DNA of 64,000 nt from Luteitalea sp. (GTDB lineage: Bacteria; Acidobacteriota; Vicinamibacteria; Vicinamibacterales; Vicinamibacteraceae). The stretch is from contig WHTZ01000004.1 of the NCBI GenBank assembly GCA_009377495.1, forward strand, positions 146,425 through 210,424, in the 5' to 3' direction. Position numbers and translations under genes: made by a program. Below, one piece after another: positions 1-7,563 of this stretch. Within the stretch, counting starts at the first letter, position 1, and the number at the start of each line of letters is the position of its first letter. Under the pieces are notes generated by a model, which saw only the letters and a program-made list of their open reading frames with translations, did not search any database and had not been told where the DNA came from.

Positions 1-611
1 ACCTCCTTGAACACGCGCTGCCACAGTGCGTGCCCCTGGGCCATGGCATTGCTCTTATCCGCCATGCACACGCGCGCCAGGCCGTGCGCCTTTGCATGTT
101 CGAAGGCGTGCCGGATGATACGGTGCACACCCTTGAAGGTATTGATCTCCTCCTGAATCGCGATCTCGTCCTCGGTTCCGGCTTTGAACCGGCCCCCGAC
201 GTTCACGTATACGCCTTCGGTGTTCTCACGAAAGACGACAAGGTTCACGTCGCGCGGCGTCCGGTCTTTGAGTGGACAGAGGCGTTCGTCGAGCAAGCGG
301 ACGGGTCGATAGTTGACGTAGAGATCCAGCTCGAAGCGAATCCCGAGCAGAATGTCACGTGCGTGCCGATTGTCGGGCACGCGCGGATCGCCGAGCGCGC
401 CAACAAAGATGGCGTCGAACTCGTCACGCAGCCGCGCGTACCCCTCGGGCGGGATGGTTTCGCCTGTCGCCAGGTAGTGGTCGGCACCGTACGGGAGCTC
501 GATGAGATCCAGCGGGAGGCCGCTAGCAGCCTGAGCCGCGCGCAGCACCTTCACGACCTCTGCGGTGACGTCCTTGCCGATCCCATCACCAGCAATCACG
601 GCAATCCGCAT
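1..611 (-). CDS. Isocitrate/isopropylmalate dehydrogenase family protein (3' end outside window)
   Basis: The first about 203 residues of a decarboxylating beta-hydroxyacid dehydrogenase run leftward off the window edge. The protein starts MRIAVIAGDGIGKDVTAEVV, the conserved N-terminal nucleotide-binding start of the LeuB/Icd/tartrate dehydrogenase family. It continues with the substrate-binding stretch RENTEGVYVNVGG and the catalytic-lysine region ADKSNAMAQGHALW. Family members oxidise and decarboxylate 2-hydroxy-3-carboxy acids with NAD(P). LeuB and the tartrate/isocitrate branches cannot be separated from this fragment, so no symbol is given. The start is the ATG at 609-611. The gene faces away from the receptor at 795, with palindromic repeats between them. 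No lesion is visible in the part present. Confidence 0.88.
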   Translation of the reverse strand, partial: MRIAVIAGDGIGKDVTAEVVKVLRAAQAASGLPLDLIELPYGADHYLATGETIPPEGYARLRDEFDAIFVGALGDPRVPDNRHARDILLGIRFELDLYVNYRPVRLLDERLCPLKDRTPRDVNLVVFRENTEGVYVNVGGRFKAGTEDEIAIQEEINTFKGVHRIIRHAFEHAKAHGLARVCMADKSNAMAQGHALWQRVFKE

Positions 612-636
612 GAAAGGTGTTACCTTCGGAAATGCC

Positions 637-693
637 CGCGCGGCCTGAAGGCCGCGCGCTACAAACGAAACTTTGGGGAACGGGCAGTCCCCA
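637..693. repeat. Two palindromes upstream of the dehydrogenase
   Basis: A perfect hairpin with 9-bp arms and a TGAA loop lies at 637-658 (CGCGCGGCC/GGCCGCGCG). A second, shorter one (TGGGGA/TCCCCA) lies at 674-693. Both sit 5' of the leftward dehydrogenase and 3' of the leftward receptor. They may end receptor transcription, but neither has a clear U-tract. They resemble dispersed REP-like palindromes. Confidence 0.5.
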
Positions 694-700
694 TTTTCTG

Positions 701-753
701 CTAGAACCCTTGAGGCGCCGAAAACTTGACTCTTTGAGTCAAGTTTCGGTGCG
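701..753. repeat. Dispersed palindromic element, copy A
   Basis: The core is an inverted repeat with CTTGACTC/GAGTCAAG arms and a 3-nt loop, extended outward by CGAAA/TTTTCG. Read on the minus strand it goes from CACCGAAAC through TTTTCGG to CTCAAGGGTTC. The outer arms and trailing flank recur at 36651-36703, in roughly 29 of 40 aligned positions by eye, so this is a member of a small repeat family and not an isolated terminator. It lies just beyond the stop codon of the receptor at 795. Confidence 0.6.
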
Positions 754-794
754 TCGAGTGAGCGTCGGGGGGCGCGGCCGAAGGTCGCGGCCCG

Positions 795-3713
795 CTAGAA
801 CTCGAAGCGAATGCCGAGTCTGATGCGGCTGGGCCTCTGATACTCGAGCACGTTGCCGAAGTCGGGACTTGCCGTGGTCGGGCTGGTTTGGGTGTAGTCG
901 TCGTACGCCACCACGCCTTGGCGATCGATGAAGTTGAACACATCGGCGAGCAGGACGAGCCGACGGCCACCGACGCGGAGGGCATAGTCGGCGTGGAGGT
1001 TTAGGTCCGCCTCGATCGCCGAGCGCTGTTTGAATCCATCAACCGTCTCGTACCCGACGCCACGCGGCGTTTCCGGAATCTCACCGGTGCTCTGGTATCG
1101 GGGATTCGCCGCAAGGCGCGTCAGTGGCCGGCCGGAACCGAGCAGCATACCTGCACCGAGGTTCAAGCCCCAGTTGAAGCTGTAGTTACCGTACAGCTTG
1201 AACTGATGCCGGCGATCATTGGGCAGCGGTCCCGCGCCGGCCGCACCGAGGTATCGAATGTCGCCGGCGAAGCCGCGGGGCACGAGCTCCGCCGCGTAGG
1301 AGGGATCATTGGTTGGAAAGTCGAACAGCGAGGTGATCGCCGGATCCGATTGTCCATTGTCGTTCCGGAAGAAGCCCTCGAACGTGCCGTAGAGACGACT
1401 CCAGCGATACGAGGCCTGGAGCTGCCAATTCTGCGAGAACCTCCTGTCGGCGGTAAGCTCGACAGCGTCGTAGTCGTGAATGGCCTCTTCGAAGCTGGCC
1501 CCGAGCTCGGGGAACTGGACGGGCGTGTTCGGTCCGGGGTTGGTGATGAAGTACTCGACGCTGGCGCCCGCCTCATCGGGGAACAGCGTGTAGGCGGCCA
1601 TCGGAATGGTCCCGACGTCCTCCAGGATGCGGCCGAAGCTCCGGTGGATGTAGCGAACGTCGAGCGTCAGGCCCGGTGCCGCTTCGAACTCGAACCCGAT
1701 CAGTGCCTCATCCAGATAGGTGGATTTGGAGTCGGGATCGAAGTCGCTCGGCTCGAGGCCCGCCGGTTGAAAATGCTCGGTCTCGCCCTCGACGCCGACC
1801 GGGACGCCGTTCGGAATGGGCTCCGTCAGCTCGGCGTCGTAGTAATCGGCCAGCGTCACACCAGCATCGGCTGAGAGCGCGCGTGCCGCGAGATCGTTTG
1901 GGATCTTGGCGAAGAAGCGTCCCCAGTTCGCGTACAACTTGGAGCGGCCGTCTCCCAGCAGGTCGAAGGTGCCGCCGACGCGAGGCCCCCAGTTGTCTTT
2001 CCACCTGAACTCAGCCACGTTGCCCACCAGCTTCTGCTGCTCGTAGCGGATGCCTGGCCGGACGGTGAGTCGACTACCGACCCTCCAGGTGTCCTGCAGA
2101 AAGAAGCTGAGGTACTCCTGCGTCGTGTCGCGGACGTTGCTCGTGTTGGCGCGGGTGACACGGTAGAACTGACCCAGATCCGGATCGGGAAGGATGTCGA
2201 TTTGCGCCCCTGTCACGGTCTGTGAGCCGTCCGGCAACGTGAATGTCTGACCGGTCCGTTGGATGATGTTGTCGTAGCGAATGTCTTCGAGCAACACGCC
2301 ATATCGGACCTCGTGATTGGCGAAGTAGTGCGTCGACTTGGCGCTGTACTGGAAGCTCTCACCGTCGTTGCCCTCGTACAGCCCGATGCCGCCAGAGCGG
2401 CCAACAACGTCACTTGTCCGGTCGGTGATCGACCACTCGTCGACCGACGGTGTCTCTTCGATCCGGTTCGCTGCCCGCGCGAACGACGCTTCGAGCAGCC
2501 AGTTCGATCGCAGCGCACCGTCGTACTTGACCGTCTGGTTGTGTCCGCCGTAGCTCAATTCGCTGAAGCCGGTCGTGTCGTCGCGAAGCAGAGCGATGCG
2601 GCGCTGAGGTCCCATGCCGCCGGTCGCCGGATCGCCGAAGAACGACACGTCGGCGCGATGTCCAGTGGCAATCTGGACCGTGCCCTTGGCGGCGTACGCC
2701 ACAAGTCTGCGGTCTCGCTCGACCTCGTCCAGCTCGCTGAGCGGTGCGGCATCTGGTGCAAGCAGCGTATCGGTCTCCCACTGAGGATCGATGGCGCCGA
2801 AGAAGAACGCCCGGTTCCTGAGGATTGGTCCACCGAGCTCGACACCGGCGTCGTTGACCCGGGTTGCCGTTGTGTTCACCGATTCTTCCCGCGCTAGAAC
2901 CTCAGACTCGATCGGCGTGTGCTCTGCTTCGAGCCCCGACGGGCGGAAGTACGCAAATGCGCTACCGCGAACCTCGTTGCTGCCGGACTTGGTGATGACG
3001 TTGACCACGCCGCCGGTCGCCTGGCCGTACTCCGCTTCGTACCCTCCCGTCTTCACCTGGATTTCTCTCACGAAATCGAACGGCACGCCGTTGCCAAGCG
3101 AGCCGTGCAGGATGGAGTACGAGCCAAGCGCGCCGTAGCCCGCGTTCGTGATGTTCACGCCGTCGACGACGTACTGGTTCTCGAGGCCGCTCCCACCGGC
3201 AATCGACGGGTTGGCCATCCCGGTGCCACCGCCACTGCTCACGCCTGGCGCGATATACGTCGCGTCGCTCAGGCGCCGCCCGACGGGCACCTGCCGAAGC
3301 AACTCGTCCGAGAGGTTTGCGCCAACGGTCGTCGTGCTGCTGTCGATTCCTGGTGGCGCGCCGCCCACTTCAATCGTCTCGACCAGCCCACCCACTTCCA
3401 TCTTCAGAGAGAGGCTGATCGTCTCGCCCAGGCCAACGGTCACGTTCTCCCGCTCCAGCGTGCGCAGTCCCAGCAGCCTCACTTGGACCCTGTAGGTGCC
3501 TGGAACGAGGAGCGGCACACGAAACCGTCCGTCGGCGCCGCTGCGGGCCTCCTTCGCGCCTCGATCACCGGCGACGGTGACCCTGGCGCCCGGTATGCCG
3601 AGTCCCTGCCAATCGAGGACGATGCCGCTGATCGTGCCGGTCGTCTCTTGCGCACCGACGGGGCTCGCGAGGGCGAGCATGAGCAGCAGCGAAAGACACG
3701 CCACTGGCTTCAT
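795..3713 (-). CDS. TonB-dependent receptor, Oar-like, with carboxypeptidase-regulatory-like domain (copy 1)
   Basis: This is a 972-residue outer-membrane receptor. A signal peptide (about residues 1-24, ending ASPVGAQ) is followed by a carboxypeptidase-regulatory-like beta-sandwich (about 27-115), then a plug domain containing YVVDGVNI and GGVVNVITKSGSNE, then a long beta-barrel ending in the outer-membrane signature IRFEF. Such proteins import large substrates using energy from TonB/ExbBD; the substrate cannot be read from the sequence. The open frame extends upstream to 3875, but ATG 3711-3713 is preceded by AGGAGG at good spacing and by the signal peptide, so that start is chosen. It is transcribed away from the two paralogues to the right. 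It is more divergent from them than they are from each other. Confidence 0.93.
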   Translation of the reverse strand: MKPVACLSLLLMLALASPVGAQETTGTISGIVLDWQGLGIPGARVTVAGDRGAKEARSGADGRFRVPLLVPGTYRVQVRLLGLRTLERENVTVGLGETISLSLKMEVGGLVETIEVGGAPPGIDSSTTTVGANLSDELLRQVPVGRRLSDATYIAPGVSSGGGTGMANPSIAGGSGLENQYVVDGVNITNAGYGALGSYSILHGSLGNGVPFDFVREIQVKTGGYEAEYGQATGGVVNVITKSGSNEVRGSAFAYFRPSGLEAEHTPIESEVLAREESVNTTATRVNDAGVELGGPILRNRAFFFGAIDPQWETDTLLAPDAAPLSELDEVERDRRLVAYAAKGTVQIATGHRADVSFFGDPATGGMGPQRRIALLRDDTTGFSELSYGGHNQTVKYDGALRSNWLLEASFARAANRIEETPSVDEWSITDRTSDVVGRSGGIGLYEGNDGESFQYSAKSTHYFANHEVRYGVLLEDIRYDNIIQRTGQTFTLPDGSQTVTGAQIDILPDPDLGQFYRVTRANTSNVRDTTQEYLSFFLQDTWRVGSRLTVRPGIRYEQQKLVGNVAEFRWKDNWGPRVGGTFDLLGDGRSKLYANWGRFFAKIPNDLAARALSADAGVTLADYYDAELTEPIPNGVPVGVEGETEHFQPAGLEPSDFDPDSKSTYLDEALIGFEFEAAPGLTLDVRYIHRSFGRILEDVGTIPMAAYTLFPDEAGASVEYFITNPGPNTPVQFPELGASFEEAIHDYDAVELTADRRFSQNWQLQASYRWSRLYGTFEGFFRNDNGQSDPAITSLFDFPTNDPSYAAELVPRGFAGDIRYLGAAGAGPLPNDRRHQFKLYGNYSFNWGLNLGAGMLLGSGRPLTRLAANPRYQSTGEIPETPRGVGYETVDGFKQRSAIEADLNLHADYALRVGGRRLVLLADVFNFIDRQGVVAYDDYTQTSPTTASPDFGNVLEYQRPSRIRLGIRFEF

Positions 3714-4151
3714 CGTGGCCTCCTGCCTGGTCATCTCACAATCCTGTCGTGCACCCCTCCCGGAATTCCGGAGGCACCGTTGGTCGCCGTGTAGGATACC
3801 CCACATCTGTTTCGGTACCTTCTCGATGTCGTGCCTCGGCGCAAGGAGCAGCGCACAGCATCCCCTGAAATCCAACCCGTTGAATTGAACGGATCCAATT
3901 CACCGACTGTTGGTCATCTATCTCCGGCCGTGGCCAGGAATCTCCCGTCCCCACGGAATCGCCGAGGTGGCGTACAATCTGCATGTTTTGTTGGGCGCCG
4001 AGGTGTGCTCACCGCTACTTTCCCGAAGCAGTGAGCTCGACGGGGTGCCTCGAAGCGGCGCCCTCGAACCCATCTGGTTGTTCATTTCTTGATAGCAGAG
4101 GGACACGTGGTCGGGTTAGCTTAGCGGATGAGGAGGAGGAGGCCGAATCCC
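3714..4151. other. Divergent receptor intergenic region (438 bp)
   Basis: No gene is seen here. The region separates the leftward and rightward TonB receptors and should hold both promoters and leaders. On the plus strand there is a -10-like TACAAT at 3973-3978. On the minus strand a weaker TATCCT (3798-3793) follows GATGTGGGG, similar in context. The plus-strand leader would be about 170 nt, with a G/A-rich ribosome-binding tract at 4128-4142. Confidence 0.6.
3973..3978 (+). promoter_or_regulatory. Putative -10 box of TonB receptor copy 2
   Basis: TACAAT sits in the context CGAGGTGGCGTACAATCTGC. Nearly the same context (CGAGGTGGGCGTATAATCTG) occurs at 7363-7387 in front of the next receptor. 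No good -35 hexamer is visible. The conservation of the block and the equal leader lengths (about 170 nt) are the evidence. Confidence 0.5.
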
Positions 4152-7100
4152 ATGCGTAAATATACGCTTGTCTTGCTGATGGCACTCGCCCTGGCTGTTC
4201 CGGCACTTGCCCAGGAGCAGCGGGCATCTATCGCAGGCGTCGTCACGGACAGCTCGGGAGGCGTGCTCCCGGGTGTCACGGTCGAGGCCAGGAATGCGAG
4301 CGGCGCGGTCGTCTCGACCGTGACCAACGACGTCGGCGTGTTCCGTTTTCCGGCTCTGGCGCCCGGCATTTACGAGGTGTCGGCCGCGCTGGAGGGCTTC
4401 CAGGGACAGAAATTCGAACGAGTCGAGGCGCTCCTTGGCCAGATCAAGCAGCTGCAGTTCACCCTCGACGTCGGCGGGCTCGCCGAGCAAGTGCAGGTGA
4501 CGGTCGAGACGCCGCTGGTCGACGTGAGGCAGAGCGCCCGCGCCACCAGCATCCGCGCCGAGCAAATCGAGCTGCTGCCGAAGGGCCGCGACTTCAGCAC
4601 GCTCGTCACGCAGGCGCCCGGGGCCAACAATGAGCAGCGGCTTGGCGGCATCTCGGTTGACGGCGCCAGCGCCGGTGAGAACCGCTTCATCTTGGACGGC
4701 ATCGAGACGACCGACCTGCAGATGGGTACCTCTGGCAAACAGGTGATTGTTGATTTCATCGAAGAGCTGCAGGTGAAGTCGAGCGGCTACACGGCGGAAT
4801 TCGGCGGCGCCACCGGGGGCGTGATCAACGTCATCACCAAGAGCGGCACCAGCCAGTTCCACGGAAGCGGGCTCTTCAGCTACGAGGGCAACGCGCTCAG
4901 CGGAGGACGGTACTCGTTGGGGTCAGGCTCGACGATCGGCGATTTCGGCGGTCCAACGGGACAAGCACCCACTGCGGCTGGTGGCCGTCCCACGCTTCGA
5001 CTGAACCCGGTGACCGGCGATGCCGAGTATATCGAGTATGCAGAAGACGACAATTACCGCATCGAGCCCGGGTTTGCGGTCGGCGGGCCAATTGTGCAAA
5101 ACAAGGCGTGGTTCTACGCGGCCTATCAGCCAACGCTCATCAAGTACGACCGCACCGTGGATCTGTTGAGCGGCGGGACGGTGACCGAAGACCAGAAAGA
5201 CACGCGACACTTCTTCACCGCCAACCAGACGGCACAGGTCAGCGACAGACTCCGGACGCGCGTGGCCTTCAACAATAGCCATAGAACCCGCGACGGGCTG
5301 CTTCCGGCCCTCGATGGAACGGACCCCGAGGGCGCGCCGTATGGGCTGGTGCGAAAGTTCCCGAACTGGAGCCTGTCAGGTACGGCCGACTGGGTGGCGA
5401 AGTCCAACCTGTATTTCGGCTTCCGGAGCGGGTACTACTTCTCCGACATCAACGACAGCAACTTCCCCAACGAGCCACGCTTCCTCTTTCCCAACTTTGG
5501 CAGTGTCGGCTTCGTGGGCACCAATGGTGTGGCAGTGCCGGCCGAGTTCCAGCACGGCGTGGGGTTCTCGAGCTTCCCGGCCGGAGCGGCGTTCTCGACT
5601 GATTTCGACAAGCAGAAGCGCTTCAATCTGCAAGCTGACGGCACGTGGTACACGAACTTCGGCGGCCAGCACGAGCTCAAGGGCGGTGTGCAAGTGGACC
5701 GCATCGGGAACGAGGTGTTCTCAGGCGAGGCCGGCAACCGGGTGCAGGTTCATTGGGGGGATGCACTCTCGACTGGCGCGCCACTGCAGGAAGGCCCGTT
5801 CGGTTACTACCAAGTGCGCAGCAACGGCGTGGACCCTCGGAAGGGGTTCATCACCGAGGGAAATGTCAGCACAACGAACGTTGGGCTGTTCATCCAGGAT
5901 GCCTGGACGATCGGGAACCGCCTGACGATCAACGCGGGCCTGCGCACCGAGCGCGAGCGCGTTCCGGCCTATGCGCTGGGTCCCGACATCCCGGCAGCCG
6001 GCATCGAGTTCGACTTCCAGGACAAGCTCGCGCCGCGCGTGGGGTTCGCCTGGGACGTCAAGGGCGACGGCAAGTGGAAGACCTACGCGTCATGGGGTGT
6101 CTTCTACGACATCTTCAAGCTCGAGCTGCCGCGCGGCTCCTGGGGCGGCGACAAGTGGCTCGAGTACTACTACACCCTCGACAGCCCCGACTGGACATCG
6201 CTGGTCAGCAGCCCCGACTGCCCGCCGGCCTGTGAGGGCACGCTCATCCGCGGGCCGGTGGATTTCCGGCACGTGTCAATCGGATTCGATCCTGAGTCGG
6301 GCCAAGGCATCGATCCAGATATCAAGCCGATGCGCATGCAGGAAGCGGCTGTGGGCCTCGAGCACCAGCTGACCAACGTGACCGCCGTCGGCGTGCGCTA
6401 CTTGCACAAGCAGATCGACCGCGCCGTCGAGGATACGGGCACGATCGGCCCGGGTGGGAGCGAGATCTACGTCATCGCAAACCCCGGGGAGGGCCTTACC
6501 GAGTCGGCGCATCCCGGCGTGGCCCTGCCGAAGCCACAGCGGGACTACGATGCGGTGGAGTTCTCTTTCGACAAGCGCCATGCCGACAACTGGTCGCTCC
6601 GCCTGAGCTATCAGTGGAGCCGGCTCTACGGCAACTACTCGGGTCTCTCGCAGGGCGACGAGAACGGGCGCACCAGCCCGAACGTCGGCCGCCTCTACGA
6701 CTACCCGGCGATGATGTTCGACCAGCTCGGGCAACCCGTGATCGGTCACCTGCCGACCGATCGCCCGCATCAGTTCAAGGCCCATGGCCTCTATTCGTTC
6801 GACTTTGGGACGAGCCTCGGCCTGAGCTTCTACACGTCCAGCGGCGTGCCGGTCACGCGCGAGCTTGGGATCTACCCGACGAACAACCTGCCGGTCCAGT
6901 ACCTCGGACGCATGAGCGACGGGCGCACGGATGTCTTCTCGCAGACCGACCTGTCCATCCAGCACGAGTTCAGCCTCGCCGCGAACCGGCGCATGCAGAT
7001 CGTCTTCAACGTGCTCAACTTGTTCGATCAGAAAGCAGCGATCGGCCAGTGGCAGACCTATGAGCTCAACAACGGAATCGACCTCCCCGACGAGGATCTC

Positions 7101-7232
7101 CTCTACTCCGGTCAGCTCGACTTCGAGCAACTGGTCCAGGAGCAAGGCGTGACGCAGGATCCGCGGTTCCTGCAAGACTCGTGGTATCAGTTTCCGATCT
7201 CCGCACGATTCGGCGTGAAGTTCCTCTTCTGA
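4152..7232 (+). CDS. TonB-dependent receptor, Oar-like (copy 2)
   Basis: This is a 1026-residue outer-membrane receptor with the same architecture as its neighbours: signal peptide ending AVPALAQ, carboxypeptidase-regulatory-like domain (about 28-110, SIAGVVTDSSGGVLPGVTV), plug with RFILDGIETT and GGVINVITKSGTS, then a barrel ending ARFGVKFLF. The start is ATG 4152. The longer reading from 4128 would translate the ribosome-binding tract (GAGGAGGAGGAGG) as Arg-rich residues, which is implausible. It is most similar to copy 3: both end xDPRFLQD then RFGVKFLF and share the insertion pattern DxxRIEP and barrel turns such as WKxYxSWGxFxDIFKLELPRG. This indicates tandem duplication. A strong terminator follows. 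Confidence 0.94.
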   Translation: MRKYTLVLLMALALAVPALAQEQRASIAGVVTDSSGGVLPGVTVEARNASGAVVSTVTNDVGVFRFPALAPGIYEVSAALEGFQGQKFERVEALLGQIKQLQFTLDVGGLAEQVQVTVETPLVDVRQSARATSIRAEQIELLPKGRDFSTLVTQAPGANNEQRLGGISVDGASAGENRFILDGIETTDLQMGTSGKQVIVDFIEELQVKSSGYTAEFGGATGGVINVITKSGTSQFHGSGLFSYEGNALSGGRYSLGSGSTIGDFGGPTGQAPTAAGGRPTLRLNPVTGDAEYIEYAEDDNYRIEPGFAVGGPIVQNKAWFYAAYQPTLIKYDRTVDLLSGGTVTEDQKDTRHFFTANQTAQVSDRLRTRVAFNNSHRTRDGLLPALDGTDPEGAPYGLVRKFPNWSLSGTADWVAKSNLYFGFRSGYYFSDINDSNFPNEPRFLFPNFGSVGFVGTNGVAVPAEFQHGVGFSSFPAGAAFSTDFDKQKRFNLQADGTWYTNFGGQHELKGGVQVDRIGNEVFSGEAGNRVQVHWGDALSTGAPLQEGPFGYYQVRSNGVDPRKGFITEGNVSTTNVGLFIQDAWTIGNRLTINAGLRTERERVPAYALGPDIPAAGIEFDFQDKLAPRVGFAWDVKGDGKWKTYASWGVFYDIFKLELPRGSWGGDKWLEYYYTLDSPDWTSLVSSPDCPPACEGTLIRGPVDFRHVSIGFDPESGQGIDPDIKPMRMQEAAVGLEHQLTNVTAVGVRYLHKQIDRAVEDTGTIGPGGSEIYVIANPGEGLTESAHPGVALPKPQRDYDAVEFSFDKRHADNWSLRLSYQWSRLYGNYSGLSQGDENGRTSPNVGRLYDYPAMMFDQLGQPVIGHLPTDRPHQFKAHGLYSFDFGTSLGLSFYTSSGVPVTRELGIYPTNNLPVQYLGRMSDGRTDVFSQTDLSIQHEFSLAANRRMQIVFNVLNLFDQKAAIGQWQTYELNNGIDLPDEDLLYSGQLDFEQLVQEQGVTQDPRFLQDSWYQFPISARFGVKFLF

Positions 7233-7260
7233 CGGGCCTGAGCGCAGGCCGACACGTGAA

Positions 7261-7299
7261 GCCCGGCAAGGCCCTCCGGCCTTGTCGGGCTTTCTTTTT
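7261..7299 (+). terminator. Rho-independent terminator after receptor copy 2
   Basis: A 13-bp stem GCCCGGCAAGGCC/GGCCTTGTCGGGC (one G-U pair) closes a CTCC loop and runs directly into TTTCTTTTT. It lies 29 bp after the stop codon, so the two tandem receptors are separate transcription units. Confidence 0.9.
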
Positions 7300-7379
7300 G
7301 CGCGTCGGCAACTGAGAGGGTCTGCCCCCGCTGCCGCCCCTGGAAGGATCCGACACATGCAAAATGGTCGAGGTGGGCG

Positions 7380-7385
7380 TATAAT
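7380..7385 (+). promoter_or_regulatory. Putative -10 box of TonB receptor copy 3
   Basis: A consensus TATAAT is embedded in the same block found at 3973. The leader to the ATG at 7564 is about 175 nt, almost the same length as for copy 2. It ends in the same pattern, ATGAGGAGG then AATCCCATG. The remainder of 7233-7563 contains the terminator and otherwise shows no gene. Confidence 0.6.
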
Positions 7386-7563
7386 CTGCTCAGCCCCAGT
7401 CATGTTCGCCCTTCGGGAGAGGTTCTTGGTTCTGTGGTGGGCGACTATCCGGGGTCGAGTCGGCCGCGCTCGAAAGTTCTTCATTGCTTGTCCCGGTGGA
7501 TGGAGGAGACTTCGTGGTGCCTGCCGCGGCGACGCGGAGGCGAGTGGATGAGGAGGCAATCCC

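Noticed and set aside
30..704. Plus-strand frame of 224 residues at the left end
   Set aside because: It is antisense to the dehydrogenase, whose conserved motifs are on the minus strand.
3714..3875. N-terminal extension of receptor copy 1
   Set aside because: ATG 3713 has AGGAGG and a signal peptide; the extension has neither.
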